A DNA stretch of 64,000 bases from Streptomyces caniscabiei (GTDB lineage Bacteria; Actinomycetota; Actinomycetes; Streptomycetales; Streptomycetaceae). Shown here piece by piece: positions 40,701 to 47,984 of the stretch. Where the stretch lies: NCBI RefSeq assembly GCF_014930365.1, contig NZ_JABXWI010000017.1, positions 127,204-191,203 of the forward strand, written 5' to 3'. The position numbers and the translations under genes were made by a program. Below the pieces are notes generated by a model. That model was not told the origin of the DNA. It saw nothing but the letters and a program-made list of their open reading frames with translations, and made no database searches. The number at the start of each line of letters is the position of its first letter. The stretch's first letter is position 1.

Positions 40701-40912
40701 ACGGTTCCGCTGCGGTCGAGCAGACTGAGCCGGAACTGTCCGGCGTGGCCGGGCAGCAGCCGATTGAGCGCGGAGCGCGCGGGAGCCGTATCGAAGGCGG
40801 GGCCCTCGCCGGGGCTCTCTGCGGCGTGGGCCGGGGCCGACCACTGCAGGTAGGTTCCGAGGCCGATGACACCGGCCGAGCCCAGCACCGTGCGTCGCGA
40901 CGGACTGTTCAT
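37784..40912 (-). CDS. Tat-exported GH89 alpha-N-acetylglucosaminidase
   Basis: 1042 residues. Twin-arginine signal NSPSRRTVLGSAGVIGLGTY cut near AHA-A. NAGLU N-terminal, barrel and C-terminal domains follow: HRFALNDTNDGYTAPYADWP, WYLKYVCGAHLAW, catalytic Glu candidates in MDLLHEGG (about 321) and FELFSELAWTPKK (about 455), and YCFGTIPNFGG. The last ~200 residues form extra beta domains (NEW3/galactose-binding-like, then a DUF-type sandwich ending FSGWSLG). It removes terminal alpha-linked GlcNAc from glycans. Divergent from the lipoprotein gene at 41028. Confidence 0.92.
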   Translation of the reverse strand: MNSPSRRTVLGSAGVIGLGTYLQWSAPAHAAESPGEGPAFDTAPARSALNRLLPGHAGQFRLSLLDRSGTVDRFRVTGTTGSIRVQATTPATLLMGVHWYLKYVCGAHLAWNGGRLDLPKRLPAPARPLERSTALPHRFALNDTNDGYTAPYADWPYWEHQIDLLAAHGCNEVLVIAGMEAVYHRLLKDFGYSDEESRAWLPAPSHQPWWLLQNLSGYGGPLSPELIARRAALGRRIADRLRDLGMSPVLPGYYGHVPKEFVQRNGGDAHVVPQGIWHGFERPDWLDPRTDTFARAASSFYGHLQDVYGKASHFKMDLLHEGGTAGDVPVPDAAQGVERALQKAHPGATWVILGWQENPLPELLDAIDRSKMLIVDGVSDRYTSVTNRERDWGGTPYCFGTIPNFGGRTTIGARAHLWNDKFFAWRDKADSALVGTAFMPEATDRDPAAFELFSELAWTPKKIDRAAWFSSYADFRYGGRDDGARKAWRALHDTAYQQQAVERSDPHDSLFCARPDLAADRAAEYAPRTLTYDPGRFDAALAGLLGVAGGLRRSPAYRYDVVDVARQALAHRSRQYLPQLRAAYRRGDLATFRALSTLWLRLMRLSDEVTGTNTAFLLGPWVNDARLMATNDAERAEFERTAKVLITVWGGRATSDTGNLHEYGNREWNGLMADFYVPRWQKWLDTLEDALATGTAPAAVDWFAFEEPWTRERKDYPARPVGDAYRTAARVRDVLARAPYQGLLTVTADPPVLPPGGRARLSAVLRNVNGLRATGRVDFALGGFAGTAEPQGPTSLASVPAAGSGTVRWRADAPDAPLDRPLRPLPYTVTVKYGPRGESRVEGRFDGTLFEAGPLDSGWRTYTNNGAVFGQLGDRFGIDGGGADLWRGTSEFGTLYRAGALRDGSTVTLRVDSQAATGNWARAGIVVRNSLGTAGSAGFLNLAVTPANGVVLSYDSTGDGTLDTYRRITGVKAPVLLRLRRTGVGAFTGECSTDEGASWRVVASVVVPGGLAGGQDVGLFMSATNGGSGARGLVEFSGWSLG

Positions 40913-41027
40913 GTCTGTGTGCCCCCTGTGTCGACAGTGGCGGCACGCTAACGGGGCGACCGTCCGTGAACAACGGTGCGCACGGAGCTGGCGAGTTCAC
41001 GTCGCCGGAATGGACGCGGAGGTACGG

Positions 41028-41480
41028 ATGAGCTTGACGAGGAAGAGCCTTGCGGGGAGCGCGGCCGGCGCGGTCGCGGCCCTGCTGTTGCTGACCGGCT
41101 GCGGCTCGGGCGACGACGCCGAGGCCGCCGTCCCGAAGACGGCGACGGGGACGCTGGAGCACATCGCGGGCGAGGTCGGCTGCAAGCCGGACATGCAGAC
41201 GGACGCGGACACCATCCGCCAGGCCCTCTGCACCAACAAGGACGGCGACTTCGACGGCAAGTTCGTCCTCGCGACCTTCGCCACCGACCGGGGCCAGGCG
41301 GAGTGGCTCGCCGGCGCCAAGGACTACGGCGGGTACTACCTCGTCGGCCGCAAGTGGGTCGCCGTCGGCGAGAAGAAGACCGTGGGCGGGCTGCAGGGCA
41401 CGCTCGGCGGAGAGGTGCAGGAGGGGTCCGCGCACATGAACCCCGGCGGCAGCCACAACAACGGCAGCCACAGCGGCTGA
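41028..41480 (+). CDS. Putative lipoprotein, 150 aa
   Basis: Starts MSLTRKSLAGSAAGAVAALL with lipobox LLTGC (Cys about 25), so it is exported and lipidated. The mature domain has two further Cys (EVGCKPD, ALCTNKD), possibly a disulfide, and a beta-rich core. The C-terminus is low-complexity GGSHNNGSHSG. GGAGG lies five bases before the ATG. Family not recognised. Upstream in-frame codons overlap the divergent GH89 promoter and were left out. Confidence 0.82.
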   Translation: MSLTRKSLAGSAAGAVAALLLLTGCGSGDDAEAAVPKTATGTLEHIAGEVGCKPDMQTDADTIRQALCTNKDGDFDGKFVLATFATDRGQAEWLAGAKDYGGYYLVGRKWVAVGEKKTVGGLQGTLGGEVQEGSAHMNPGGSHNNGSHSG

Positions 41481-41538
41481 CGGCGGCCACGGCGGCTGAC
41501 GGCGGCCACGGCGGCCGACCGACCGCGAGGGAAACGGA

Positions 41539-41569
41539 AAGCCGGCGGTGGGATTCCCACCGCCGGCTT
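41539..41569. terminator. Bidirectional hairpin, lipoprotein / DUF1996 genes
   Basis: Near-complete palindrome (AAGCCGGCGGTGGGA with its complement) between convergent genes. Confidence 0.75.
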
Positions 41570-41608
41570 CCTCGTCACCGCTTCAGGATGACTGTGGCTG
41601 CTTCAGGA

Positions 41609-43201
41609 CTACTGGCAGTCCTGGCCGCTGTTGATGCAGTCGACCACCTGGTTCATCGTGTTCTCGTCGAAGAAGTTGATGAAGTCGTTGTGGTCGGTGA
41701 TGGCCTTGTGCAGCTGGTCCGGGAAGGAGTCGATCGCGTACGCGTTCTGCAGCTGCCCGTTCTGGACGGACGGGGCCGGGATGTCGTAGACCAGGCGGAC
41801 CTGGAGCTGCGGGATGGCCTGGAAGCCGTTGGAGCAGCTGCCGTTCTGCTCGACGAAGTCGACGTGCGTGCGGTGGTTGGCGCTGTCGATGTTCTGGCCG
41901 TCCCAGCAGCTCTGGAAGAAGGACGTCCGGACCACGGAGCTGCCCTGCGGGCAGATCGGGTACTTGTCCGTCACCACGCGGTCCTCGAAGCCGGTGCAGC
42001 TCCAGTTCGTGTTGGCGTTGTTCAGGCCGTTCACGAAGGACTTCGCGTCACCGGTGATGATGCGCAGCGCGGTCGGCATCGCGACGACGTCGCTCTGCTT
42101 GTTGCCGACGAACTTCAGCTCGGCCTGGCTCGGCTCGACGATCTTGCCGACGTTGCCGTCCTGGCCACCGCCGGGCGCGTTGGCGTCGATGTCGTTGGTG
42201 CCGTCCTGCAGACGGATGACCGGCCAGAAGTAGGAGGACTTGTCGCCCTGGTTCTGGCAGGTGGTCTGCGCGTTGGCCAGGTCCTGGTCGCTCGCGAAGG
42301 CGTTGTTGCTCTGGTTGCCGACGTAGTCGTGCTGGTGCTGGGCACCGTTGCTGACACCCGGGGCCACGATCACGTTGTCCGAGTTGCGGAGCTCGTTCTC
42401 GTTGGTGCCGCAGTTCGTGGTGAAGGAACCCGTCGAACCGCCGTCGCCGTTGGCCGCGAGGCCGTTGCCGCCGACACCCTTCGGGCCGCCGTTCGGCTGG
42501 ACCTGGTTGATGTCGATGAAGTCGCCCGCGACCGGGCCGTTGCCGCCCTGGCCGTTGCCACCCTGGTTCTGGCCGTCGCCGCCCTGGTTCTGGCCGTCAC
42601 CCTGGTTCTGGCCGTCGCCGCCCTGGTTCTGGCCGTCACCCTGGTTCTGGCCGTCACCGCCCTGGTTCTGGTCCTGGTTCTGGCCGTCGTTGTTGCCGCC
42701 CTGGTCCTGGCCCTCACCCGCGTTGACCTGGTTCGGGTCGGCGACGCCCTTGCAGCCGGCGAGCTGGTCCATGCCCTGCGGAACCTGCCCGCCCGCGTTC
42801 CGGATGTTGATGCCGATCCGGTCGAGGGTGGCGACTCGCTTGGACTGGAGCGGGCTGATGATGGCGTTGTTGACGAAGCCGGCGTCTCCCGCCTGGGCCT
42901 GGCGCGTGTCGGCGAGGCGCTTGTAGGCCTCGGTGATCTGCTGGTCCAGCAGCGCCAGTTCCTTGGCGACACCCTTGCGCGCCCTCTCGGGCACGTTCGT
43001 CAGCTGCTGACCGACGTCGGGGCAGTCGATCGTGGCCACCTGCGCGGAGGCCAGCGTGCTGTTCTGACCGGACTTCGACTCACCCGCTGAGGCGTAGAAG
43101 TTCGCCCAGACCAGGCCGCCGCCCGCGACCGCGAGCGCCGCGGATGCGGCAATGGCCCGGACGGCCAGCGGCGAACGTCGTTTGCGTGTGTTGCGTCCCA
43201 T
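41609..43201 (-). CDS. Secreted DUF1996 protein with Gln/Asn/Gly repeat linker
   Basis: 530 residues. Signal anchor AVRAIAASAALAVAGGGLVW, then an N-terminal helical region (ERARKGVAKELALLDQQITE, residues about 70-150) with paired Cys. A linker of repeated GDGQNQGG/GQNQGDGQNQ units (about 160-225) follows, then a DUF1996 domain with QHQHDYVGNQ, SSYFWPVIRLQDG, TSFFQSCWDGQN and HRTHVDFVEQNG. DUF1996 proteins are secreted, function unknown, and common next to carbohydrate-active enzymes. GGAG-type site upstream of the ATG. Confidence 0.9.
   Translation of the reverse strand: MGRNTRKRRSPLAVRAIAASAALAVAGGGLVWANFYASAGESKSGQNSTLASAQVATIDCPDVGQQLTNVPERARKGVAKELALLDQQITEAYKRLADTRQAQAGDAGFVNNAIISPLQSKRVATLDRIGINIRNAGGQVPQGMDQLAGCKGVADPNQVNAGEGQDQGGNNDGQNQDQNQGGDGQNQGDGQNQGGDGQNQGDGQNQGGDGQNQGGNGQGGNGPVAGDFIDINQVQPNGGPKGVGGNGLAANGDGGSTGSFTTNCGTNENELRNSDNVIVAPGVSNGAQHQHDYVGNQSNNAFASDQDLANAQTTCQNQGDKSSYFWPVIRLQDGTNDIDANAPGGGQDGNVGKIVEPSQAELKFVGNKQSDVVAMPTALRIITGDAKSFVNGLNNANTNWSCTGFEDRVVTDKYPICPQGSSVVRTSFFQSCWDGQNIDSANHRTHVDFVEQNGSCSNGFQAIPQLQVRLVYDIPAPSVQNGQLQNAYAIDSFPDQLHKAITDHNDFINFFDENTMNQVVDCINSGQDCQ
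42540..42720. repeat. In-frame tandem repeats encoding the Gln/Asn/Gly linker
   Basis: Repeated CCCTGGTTCTGGCCGTCGCCG-like units of 18-27 bases, read on the minus strand as GDGQNQGG blocks. Length variation between strains is likely. Confidence 0.85.
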
Positions 43202-43439
43202 GGAACTCCTCTGACTTCCTTGCGGGGCATCGAGGCGCCCGACAGGAGTGAAGCGGCTCCATCAAGTACGCGGTGAGTCCCAGGAGTGTTCAGACGACTC
43301 AGAAATTGATGAGAGATTCGTGGGACAAACTGGTTTCAACACCCCATGGAACACCGGGAGTTGTCGCCCGTCTACGGCGTGTGCGCGGTGCGGCTCCCGG
43401 ACGGGGTCCAGGAAGGGAACGTTTCGGCGGCCCTGGTCA

Positions 43440-43630
43440 AGATACGCGAGAACCGCCGCCCGCGCGCCGATTGCCCGTTCTGCCGCCGAACCGCACCCGC
43501 CCTCGCGGCAGGACAGGGCGGGATCCCTCGCCCCCGGCGGACAGCCGGTGCCGGAGGGACGACACCGCCCAACCAGCGGTCGAGCGTCCGTGAACCTCAG
43601 CCCATATGGGTTGGAATCCCCCTCTTCTAA
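43440..43630 (+). pseudogene. tnpB 3' remnant
   Basis: The frame ending at TAA 43628-43630 translates to a TnpB-like C-terminus: ...GTTPPNQRSSVREPQPIWVG then IPLF. In intact IS605-family tnpB genes the last codons GIP(L/R)(F/L)-stop run into the right-end hairpin exactly like this. No RuvC motifs survive upstream. It differs from the long tnpB at 25.6 kb and represents an older, separate insertion. Confidence 0.65.
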
Positions 43631-43648
43631 GAGGGGGAGGATGTCAAC
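43601..43648 (+). mobile_element. IS605-type right end with omega RNA-like hairpins
   Basis: CCCATATGGG (43601-43610), then GTTGGAATC, a perfect 9-bp stem CCCCCTCTT/AAGAGGGGG (43618-43626, 43629-43637) and GAGGATGTCAAC. The layout GGAATC-hairpin-GAGGATGTCAA is the one I recognise from right ends of IS605-family TnpB elements. Confidence 0.65.
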
Positions 43649-43783
43649 CAGCATCAGAAGTCTCATACCGCCGACTCTGCCCGCAGGGCGGACGCCACGG
43701 CACGGAACTGCTCTCAGAAGATCGCGGCCAGGAGATCCGCGCTCAGGAGCCCCACCAGGCGGCCCCGAGGCGCGGATCCGCCG

Positions 43784-44398
43784 TCAACGGCCCAGCGGCG
43801 GTGTGTACTTGTACCCGACCCGCCGGACCGTCCGGATCGCCTGGCGGAACTCCGCGCCGAGCTTGCGGCGCAGCCGGGCGATGTGGACGTCGACGGTCCG
43901 TCCGTCGCCCACATGCCCGTAGCCCCACACCGTGGTGACCAACTGGTCGCGGGTGTGCACCCGGCCCGGGTGGGCGACCAGATGGGCGAGGAGTTCGAAC
44001 TCCAGGTAGGTGAGGTCGAGCGGCCGCCCGTCGACCCGCGCGGTGCGCTGCGCGGTGTCGACGTGGATCAGTTCGTCCCCGACCTCGACGGAGGCGGAGG
44101 CGGAGGCGGTGTCGTCCGCGACCGCGAACGGCAGTACCGGCGGCTGCTGGTCGGCCGGTACGAGCACCAGGTAACCGATCATCGGCGGCCGGCCCGGCAG
44201 CGTGGGCAGGGTGTGCTGGGGAGCGGGCAGCCAGGTGGCACCCGGCGGCAGGAAGTCGGTGATGTCCACGACCTCCTCCCGGCCCACGGCACGCAGCCGG
44301 TGGCGGGGCGAGGGCTCGGGGGAGGGGACGGCGACGGTGGCGGAGCCCGACGCGGCGGTCAGCGGGGCGGCGGTCGAGAGGGAACGGGTGTTCGCCAT
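43784..44398 (-). CDS. OmpR/PhoB-type winged-helix DNA-binding protein without a receiver
   Basis: 204 residues. The C-terminal ~95 residues are a PhoB-type winged helix: RPLDLTYLEFELLAHLVAHP, GRVHTRDQLVTTVWGYGHVG, RTVDVHIARLRRKLGAEFRQ, and VRRVGYKYTPP. The N-terminal ~105 residues show no receiver motifs (no DD pair, no phospho-Asp or Lys); they are Pro/Ala-rich with a short beta segment (GYLVLVPADQQPPVLPFAVA). So it is probably not controlled by phosphorylation. It is preceded by the candidate 40-codon leader (44522-44644) on the same strand. No kinase gene nearby. Confidence 0.88.
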   Translation of the reverse strand: MANTRSLSTAAPLTAASGSATVAVPSPEPSPRHRLRAVGREEVVDITDFLPPGATWLPAPQHTLPTLPGRPPMIGYLVLVPADQQPPVLPFAVADDTASASASVEVGDELIHVDTAQRTARVDGRPLDLTYLEFELLAHLVAHPGRVHTRDQLVTTVWGYGHVGDGRTVDVHIARLRRKLGAEFRQAIRTVRRVGYKYTPPLGR

Positions 44399-44733
44399 GA
44401 GAGGTCAGCTCTTTCGCGCGAGAGGTTCGTCCGGGAGACCTCGGCGACCGAGTTCGTGGTCGGTGACCCGCCGAGGGACGTACGTCGTTTCCGCGCCGAC
44501 CGAAGGCCGGGGTGTACGGCTTTAGAGGGCCGGCGCGTTCATCGCGCGGCAACACACCCGGTCGAAGTCGTGGTGCTGACGGGAAGGCCAGAAGGGCTCG
44601 AGGTCATGGCGACCCGTCGCACGTCGGTTCTGGAAGCTGGCCATGGATCCATTGAAGCAGACACACGCCCGCAGCAGCAGTCTCCTCTCACGTCTCGGAC
44701 ACCTCCCGGACCCGGCGGAAGTCCCTCAAGACC
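44399..44733. other. Upstream region of the winged-helix gene
   Basis: 335 bases containing the candidate leader peptide frame and, to its right, the probable promoter. Nothing else recognised. Confidence 0.5.
44522..44644 (-). CDS. Candidate leader peptide, 40 aa
   Basis: Small frame starting MASFQNRRATGRH and ending HHDFDRVCCRAMNAPAL, 123 bases upstream of the winged-helix gene on the same strand. About four fifths of codons end in G or C, as in real genes here. The His-Asp-Phe-x-Arg-Val and Cys-Cys run recalls small actinomycete leader peptides of the RRH(V/I)DL..CC type. No strong ribosome binding site. Function is inference. Confidence 0.5.
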   Translation of the reverse strand: MASFQNRRATGRHDLEPFWPSRQHHDFDRVCCRAMNAPAL

Positions 44734-45672
44734 TCAGCCGACCAGGCGTTTCCGCCAGTCCAGCGGGGTGACGGTGATGGCCGTGCCGGGATCGCCGTCC
44801 CAGAGGGTGGACAGCCCCTGCGCGTCGAGGGCCGCGACGACGTCCCGTCCGACCGCCGCCGTGGTCTCGGCGGACCCGTCGAAGCCGCCGTAGAGCAGCA
44901 TCAGTCCGTGCCCGGCGGCGGCGCCCTCGGCGCACTGGGAGTGGAAGAACACGAATCCCCGGGCGTCCGGCGGGCCTTCGGCGCCTATCTCGCTCGTACC
45001 GCAGGTGCGGCAGCATGTGAAGTTCTCCCGGGCCGTGATGCCGTGGGCCCCCTGGAGGGCCTCGAAGGCGCGGGTGAGCCGCTCGGGGTCGGTGACCCCG
45101 TCCCAGGTGTCCTGCTCGGCGAGCCGCTCCACCCAGAGCCGGTCGACGAGCTGCCTGGCCTGCGCGGGGGAGACGGGCCGGTGGTCGCCCTCGACCAGGT
45201 ACTCCTCGGCGGTCTCGGTGAGCCGCGCCCGGTCGTCGTACCCGCAGCGCAGCAACTCCCGCACCCGCTCCTCGATCTGCTCCCGTACGTCGTCGTCGAG
45301 CTCCGGCACCTCCTCGGGGGTGTCGTGCTCGACGGGCGTCCACTCGATGCCGGCGTCCCAGCCCTCCGCCCGCCGCGCCCAGCCGGTCATGGCGTCCGCG
45401 ACCCGCTCGGGGTCGGTGAGCACGGCCCCGAAGAACCGGTCGCGGCTCTCGCGGTGTTCCAGCTGGTACTCGCCGTCGGTGCCGTCGTCGGCCCGCTGGT
45501 GCCAGACCTGGACGAAGACGTCCGGCACGTCCGGTATCCGCTGCACGACCAGGAAGCGGTCGCCCTGGTCCCCGATCCGGCACACCAGCTCACGCAGCCG
45601 CTCCGCCGTGATCCGGGCGTGCTTCTCCCAGTTCTCCGTCTCGACCTTGACGGCCAGCTGATCGTTCTTCAT
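44734..45672 (-). CDS. DUF6891-like cytoplasmic protein
   Basis: 312 residues, acidic, no signal peptide. The N-terminal half is an immunity- or stress-type alpha/beta region (DRFLVVQRIPDVPDVFVQVW). A helical middle follows (DDDVREQIEERVRELLRCGY). The C-terminal half resembles DUF6891, with ENFTCCRTCG (three Cys that may bind metal), ARGFVFFHSQCAEGAAAGHG and LLYGGFDGS. Function unknown. Upstream of the leader/regulator on the same strand, but 90 bases separate it from the leader start. Confidence 0.8.
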   Translation of the reverse strand: MKNDQLAVKVETENWEKHARITAERLRELVCRIGDQGDRFLVVQRIPDVPDVFVQVWHQRADDGTDGEYQLEHRESRDRFFGAVLTDPERVADAMTGWARRAEGWDAGIEWTPVEHDTPEEVPELDDDVREQIEERVRELLRCGYDDRARLTETAEEYLVEGDHRPVSPAQARQLVDRLWVERLAEQDTWDGVTDPERLTRAFEALQGAHGITARENFTCCRTCGTSEIGAEGPPDARGFVFFHSQCAEGAAAGHGLMLLYGGFDGSAETTAAVGRDVVAALDAQGLSTLWDGDPGTAITVTPLDWRKRLVG

Positions 45673-45706
45673 GCCCCCACCCTGGCACGCCTCACTGACA
45701 ACGCCG

Positions 45707-45738
45707 GAGGGCGCCCACCGGAACCGGTGGACGCCCTC
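45707..45738 (-). terminator. Terminator after glnII
   Basis: 15-bp stem with one mismatch (45707-45721 with 45724-45738), 38 bases past the glnII stop. Confidence 0.75.
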
Positions 45739-45775
45739 ACGGAAAGCGCGGGAAACGCTGTGCGGCTGCCGCGGA

Positions 45776-46807
45776 TCAGACCTGGCCGGCCTTGTCGAGC
45801 GCGGTGCAGCAGGTGTCGACGATCAGACGCGTCACGACGTACGGGTCGACGTTGGCGTTGGGACGGCGGTCCTCGATGTAGCCCTTGCCGTCCTTCTCGA
45901 CCTGCCACGGGATACGGACCGAGGCGCCACGGTTGGAGACACCGTAGGAGTACTCGTTCCACGGGGCGGTCTCGTGCAGACCGGTCAGGCGGTCGTCGAT
46001 GCCGGCGCCGTAGTTCTTGACGTGGTCGAGCGGCTTCGAGCCCTCGCCCAGCGACTCGCACGCGGTGATGATCGCGTCGTAGCCCTCGCGCATCGCCTTG
46101 GTGGAGAAGTTGGTGTGCGCACCGGCGCCGTTCCAGTCACCCTTGGCCGGCTTGGGGTCGAGGGTGGCGGCGACGTCGAAGTCCTCGGCGGTGCGGTAGA
46201 GCAGCCAGCGGGCCACCCAGAGGTGGTCGGAGACCTCCAGCGGGGAGACCGGGCCGACCTGGAACTCCCACTGGCCGGGCATGACCTCGGCGTTGATGCC
46301 GGAGATGGCGAGACCGGCGGCGAGGCAGTTCTCCAGGTGGGCCTCGACGATGTCGCGGCCGAAGATCTCGTCCGCGCCGACACCGCAGTAGTAGCCGCCC
46401 TGGGGGGCCGGGAAGCCGCCCTTGGGGAAGCCGAGCGGCGAGCCGTCCTGGAAGAACGTGTACTCCTGCTCGATGCCGAAGATCGGCTCCTGCGAGGCGA
46501 ACTTCTCGGCGACCTCACGCAGCGCGGCACGGGTGTTGGACTCGTGCGGCGTCATGTCGATGTTGAGGACCTCGCAGAGCACGAGGACGTCGTCGCCGCC
46601 GCGGATCGGGTCCGGGCAGGTGAAGACCGGCTGGAGCACACGGTCCGAGGAGTGCCCCTCGGCCTGGTTGGTGGAGGACCCGTCGAAGCCCCAGATCGGC
46701 AGCGCGTCCAGACCGGCGGGCGCACCCGCGATGATCTTGGTCTTGGAGCGGAGCTTGGCCGTCGGCTCGGTGCCGTCGATCCAGATGTACTCAGCCTTGA
46801 AGGTCAC
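45776..46807 (-). CDS. glnII: Eukaryote-type glutamine synthetase GlnII
   Basis: 343 residues, the exact usual length of Streptomyces GlnII. It starts GTG (MTFKAEYIWIDGTEPTAKL). GSII motifs: LPIWGFDGSSTNQAEG, FGIEQEYTFF, GQWEFQVGP, GDWNGAGAHTNFSTKAM, and SNRGASVRIPWQVEKDGKGY then IEDRRPNANVDPY. Cytoplasmic ATP-dependent glutamine formation; octamer/decamer-type, not a substrate of GlnE. Induced by GlnR in nitrogen limitation; the operator is at 46909-46946. AAGGA is eight bases before the GTG. Confidence 0.97.
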   Translation of the reverse strand: MTFKAEYIWIDGTEPTAKLRSKTKIIAGAPAGLDALPIWGFDGSSTNQAEGHSSDRVLQPVFTCPDPIRGGDDVLVLCEVLNIDMTPHESNTRAALREVAEKFASQEPIFGIEQEYTFFQDGSPLGFPKGGFPAPQGGYYCGVGADEIFGRDIVEAHLENCLAAGLAISGINAEVMPGQWEFQVGPVSPLEVSDHLWVARWLLYRTAEDFDVAATLDPKPAKGDWNGAGAHTNFSTKAMREGYDAIITACESLGEGSKPLDHVKNYGAGIDDRLTGLHETAPWNEYSYGVSNRGASVRIPWQVEKDGKGYIEDRRPNANVDPYVVTRLIVDTCCTALDKAGQV

Positions 46808-46908
46808 GGGACACATCCTTCGGGGTGGGTCACTAGGCGCATGTGCGGGTGCTGCGGCGCTGCGGCACTGAAACGCCGCGCTGATGCCGGGCAGCCTGTC
46901 AACCTGCG

Positions 46909-46946
46909 ATTTCCCGGTCATTGCTCGAATGTGAACCCCGTGTTAC
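46909..46946 (-). promoter_or_regulatory. GlnR operator of glnII
   Basis: Read on the minus strand: GTAAC-n6-TTCAC-n6-GCAAT-n6-GAAAT, four half-sites at 11-base steps, matching the Streptomyces GlnR consensus GTnAC-n6-GAAAC repeated. It lies about 100 bases before the start. Confidence 0.85.
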
Positions 46947-47002
46947 CTGGTGCTGCTGTGGCGCGACTCACGTCCCGGAGGACGCGCTGGTGGCACGCGC
47001 GC

Positions 47003-47041
47003 GGGAGGCCGGCCACCGCTGTTCGTGGTGGCCGGCCTCCC
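47003..47041. terminator. Hairpin in the glnII upstream region
   Basis: Perfect 15-bp stem (47003-47017 with 47027-47041), 9-base loop, about 70 bases past the stop of the 47110 gene. It insulates glnII from that gene. The rest of 46808-47109 holds only the GlnR site. Confidence 0.8.
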
Positions 47042-47109
47042 CGGGCGGCGATCGCCTGCCCTTCACCTCACCGTAACGAGCGGGTCCGCCCCCGCCGGTC
47101 CGGCCCGGG

Positions 47110-47808
47110 TCACCCCACCTTCTCGATCAGCGCGCGGCGGATCAGGAACTTGCCGGGTTCCCGGACCTGTTCGAAGGCCGCGTTGTTCAGCAGGGCACAG
47201 CTGCCGGAGACCGAGGTGACCTCCACGGTCGTGGACTTGTTGTTGTCCAGGTTGGTCACCCGCAGCTTCGTGCCGGCCGGGAACTGGTTGCTGGACGCGG
47301 CCGGGGCGCCGCCCTCGCCGGAGAGGGTGACGGTGGAGCCGTTGCAGACCTGCTCGCCCGCACCGGCGTTCCCCGCGTTCCCGCCGGCCGCGCCTGCGGC
47401 CCCACCCGCGTTCCCCGCGGCCTCGTCGCCCTGGGGGTCCTGAGCCGACCCCCCGGTCTCCGCGGCCGGCGCGGACGGCTGTGCGGGCTGTGCCGCCTGG
47501 GAGCCCTGAGCCGACTCCCCGACGACGCAGTCCGACGCCTCCTGCTGGACCTTGATCTGGGCGATGACCGCCTCGCGGTTGGCGATCCGGGCCGCCGACT
47601 GGGCGTCGGGTTTCGCCTTCTGGTCCGCGATGAACCGCTCGTTGTTGCCGAGCGCGGTGGCCAGCCCCTGACAGACACTGGAATCCGCCGCGCTCTGCGC
47701 CGCGTTCGACGTGGCCGCCATGGCGAAGGCCCCGCCTCCCGCCACCGCCGCCGCGGTCACGAACAACGCGACCCTCTTCTTCGTGCCGAGCGTTCTCCTA
47801 CGCGACAT
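47110..47808 (-). CDS. Secreted protein with helical N-domain and Gly/Ala linker
   Basis: 232 residues. Basic start MSRRRTLGTKKRVALFVTAA and hydrophobic AVAGGGAFAMAATSNAA make a signal peptide. A helical segment with one Cys at each end follows (SVCQGLATALGNNERFIADQ to QQEASDCVVG). A low-complexity linker rich in Ala, Gln, Gly and Pro (about 120-165) leads to a small beta domain with a Cys pair (EQVCNGSTVTL, VSGSCALLNNA). The order resembles the DUF1996 protein at 41.6 kb without DUF1996. GGAGG is six bases before the ATG. Function unknown. Confidence 0.82.
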   Translation of the reverse strand: MSRRRTLGTKKRVALFVTAAAVAGGGAFAMAATSNAAQSAADSSVCQGLATALGNNERFIADQKAKPDAQSAARIANREAVIAQIKVQQEASDCVVGESAQGSQAAQPAQPSAPAAETGGSAQDPQGDEAAGNAGGAAGAAGGNAGNAGAGEQVCNGSTVTLSGEGGAPAASSNQFPAGTKLRVTNLDNNKSTTVEVTSVSGSCALLNNAAFEQVREPGKFLIRRALIEKVG

Positions 47809-47936
47809 GCGCGCCTCCTGTTCCCGGTGACCCTCGCCGGGCCGCCGGATCGGAACGAGTACGCCGCTATGTACGAGATCCCGAACGAAGCTACTCAACG
47901 GTCACAGGGAACTCTCAAGTAACGCACGTCACATTG

Positions 47937-47984
47937 GAGTTACCTGGACTTAGAGTTACCTGGACTTGGAGTCACCTGGACAGG
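47937..47984. repeat. Three tandem 16-bp copies at the end of the ArsC-like gene
   Basis: Units at 47937-47952, 47953-47968 and 47969-47984 (GAGTTACCTGGACTTA, and variants). The third contains the gene's stop codon; the other two are downstream duplicates, each repeating a possible stop. Confidence 0.9.

Larger units (their letters stand above)
43202..43783. other. Intergenic region with tnpB scar
   Basis: 582 bases without an intact gene. The left part should hold the promoter of the DUF1996 gene. The right part (43440-43648) holds the tnpB remnant and right-end hairpins described separately. A minus-strand open frame across 43262-43666 reads the element end backwards and was not called. 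Confidence 0.6.

Noticed and set aside
42540..42720. Regular DNA repeats resembling a CRISPR array
   Set aside because: They are in-frame codons for a Gln/Asn/Gly linker and have no spacers.
43262..43666. 134-codon frame on the minus strand
   Set aside because: It reads through the IS right-end hairpins backwards and has no ribosome site or recognisable domain.
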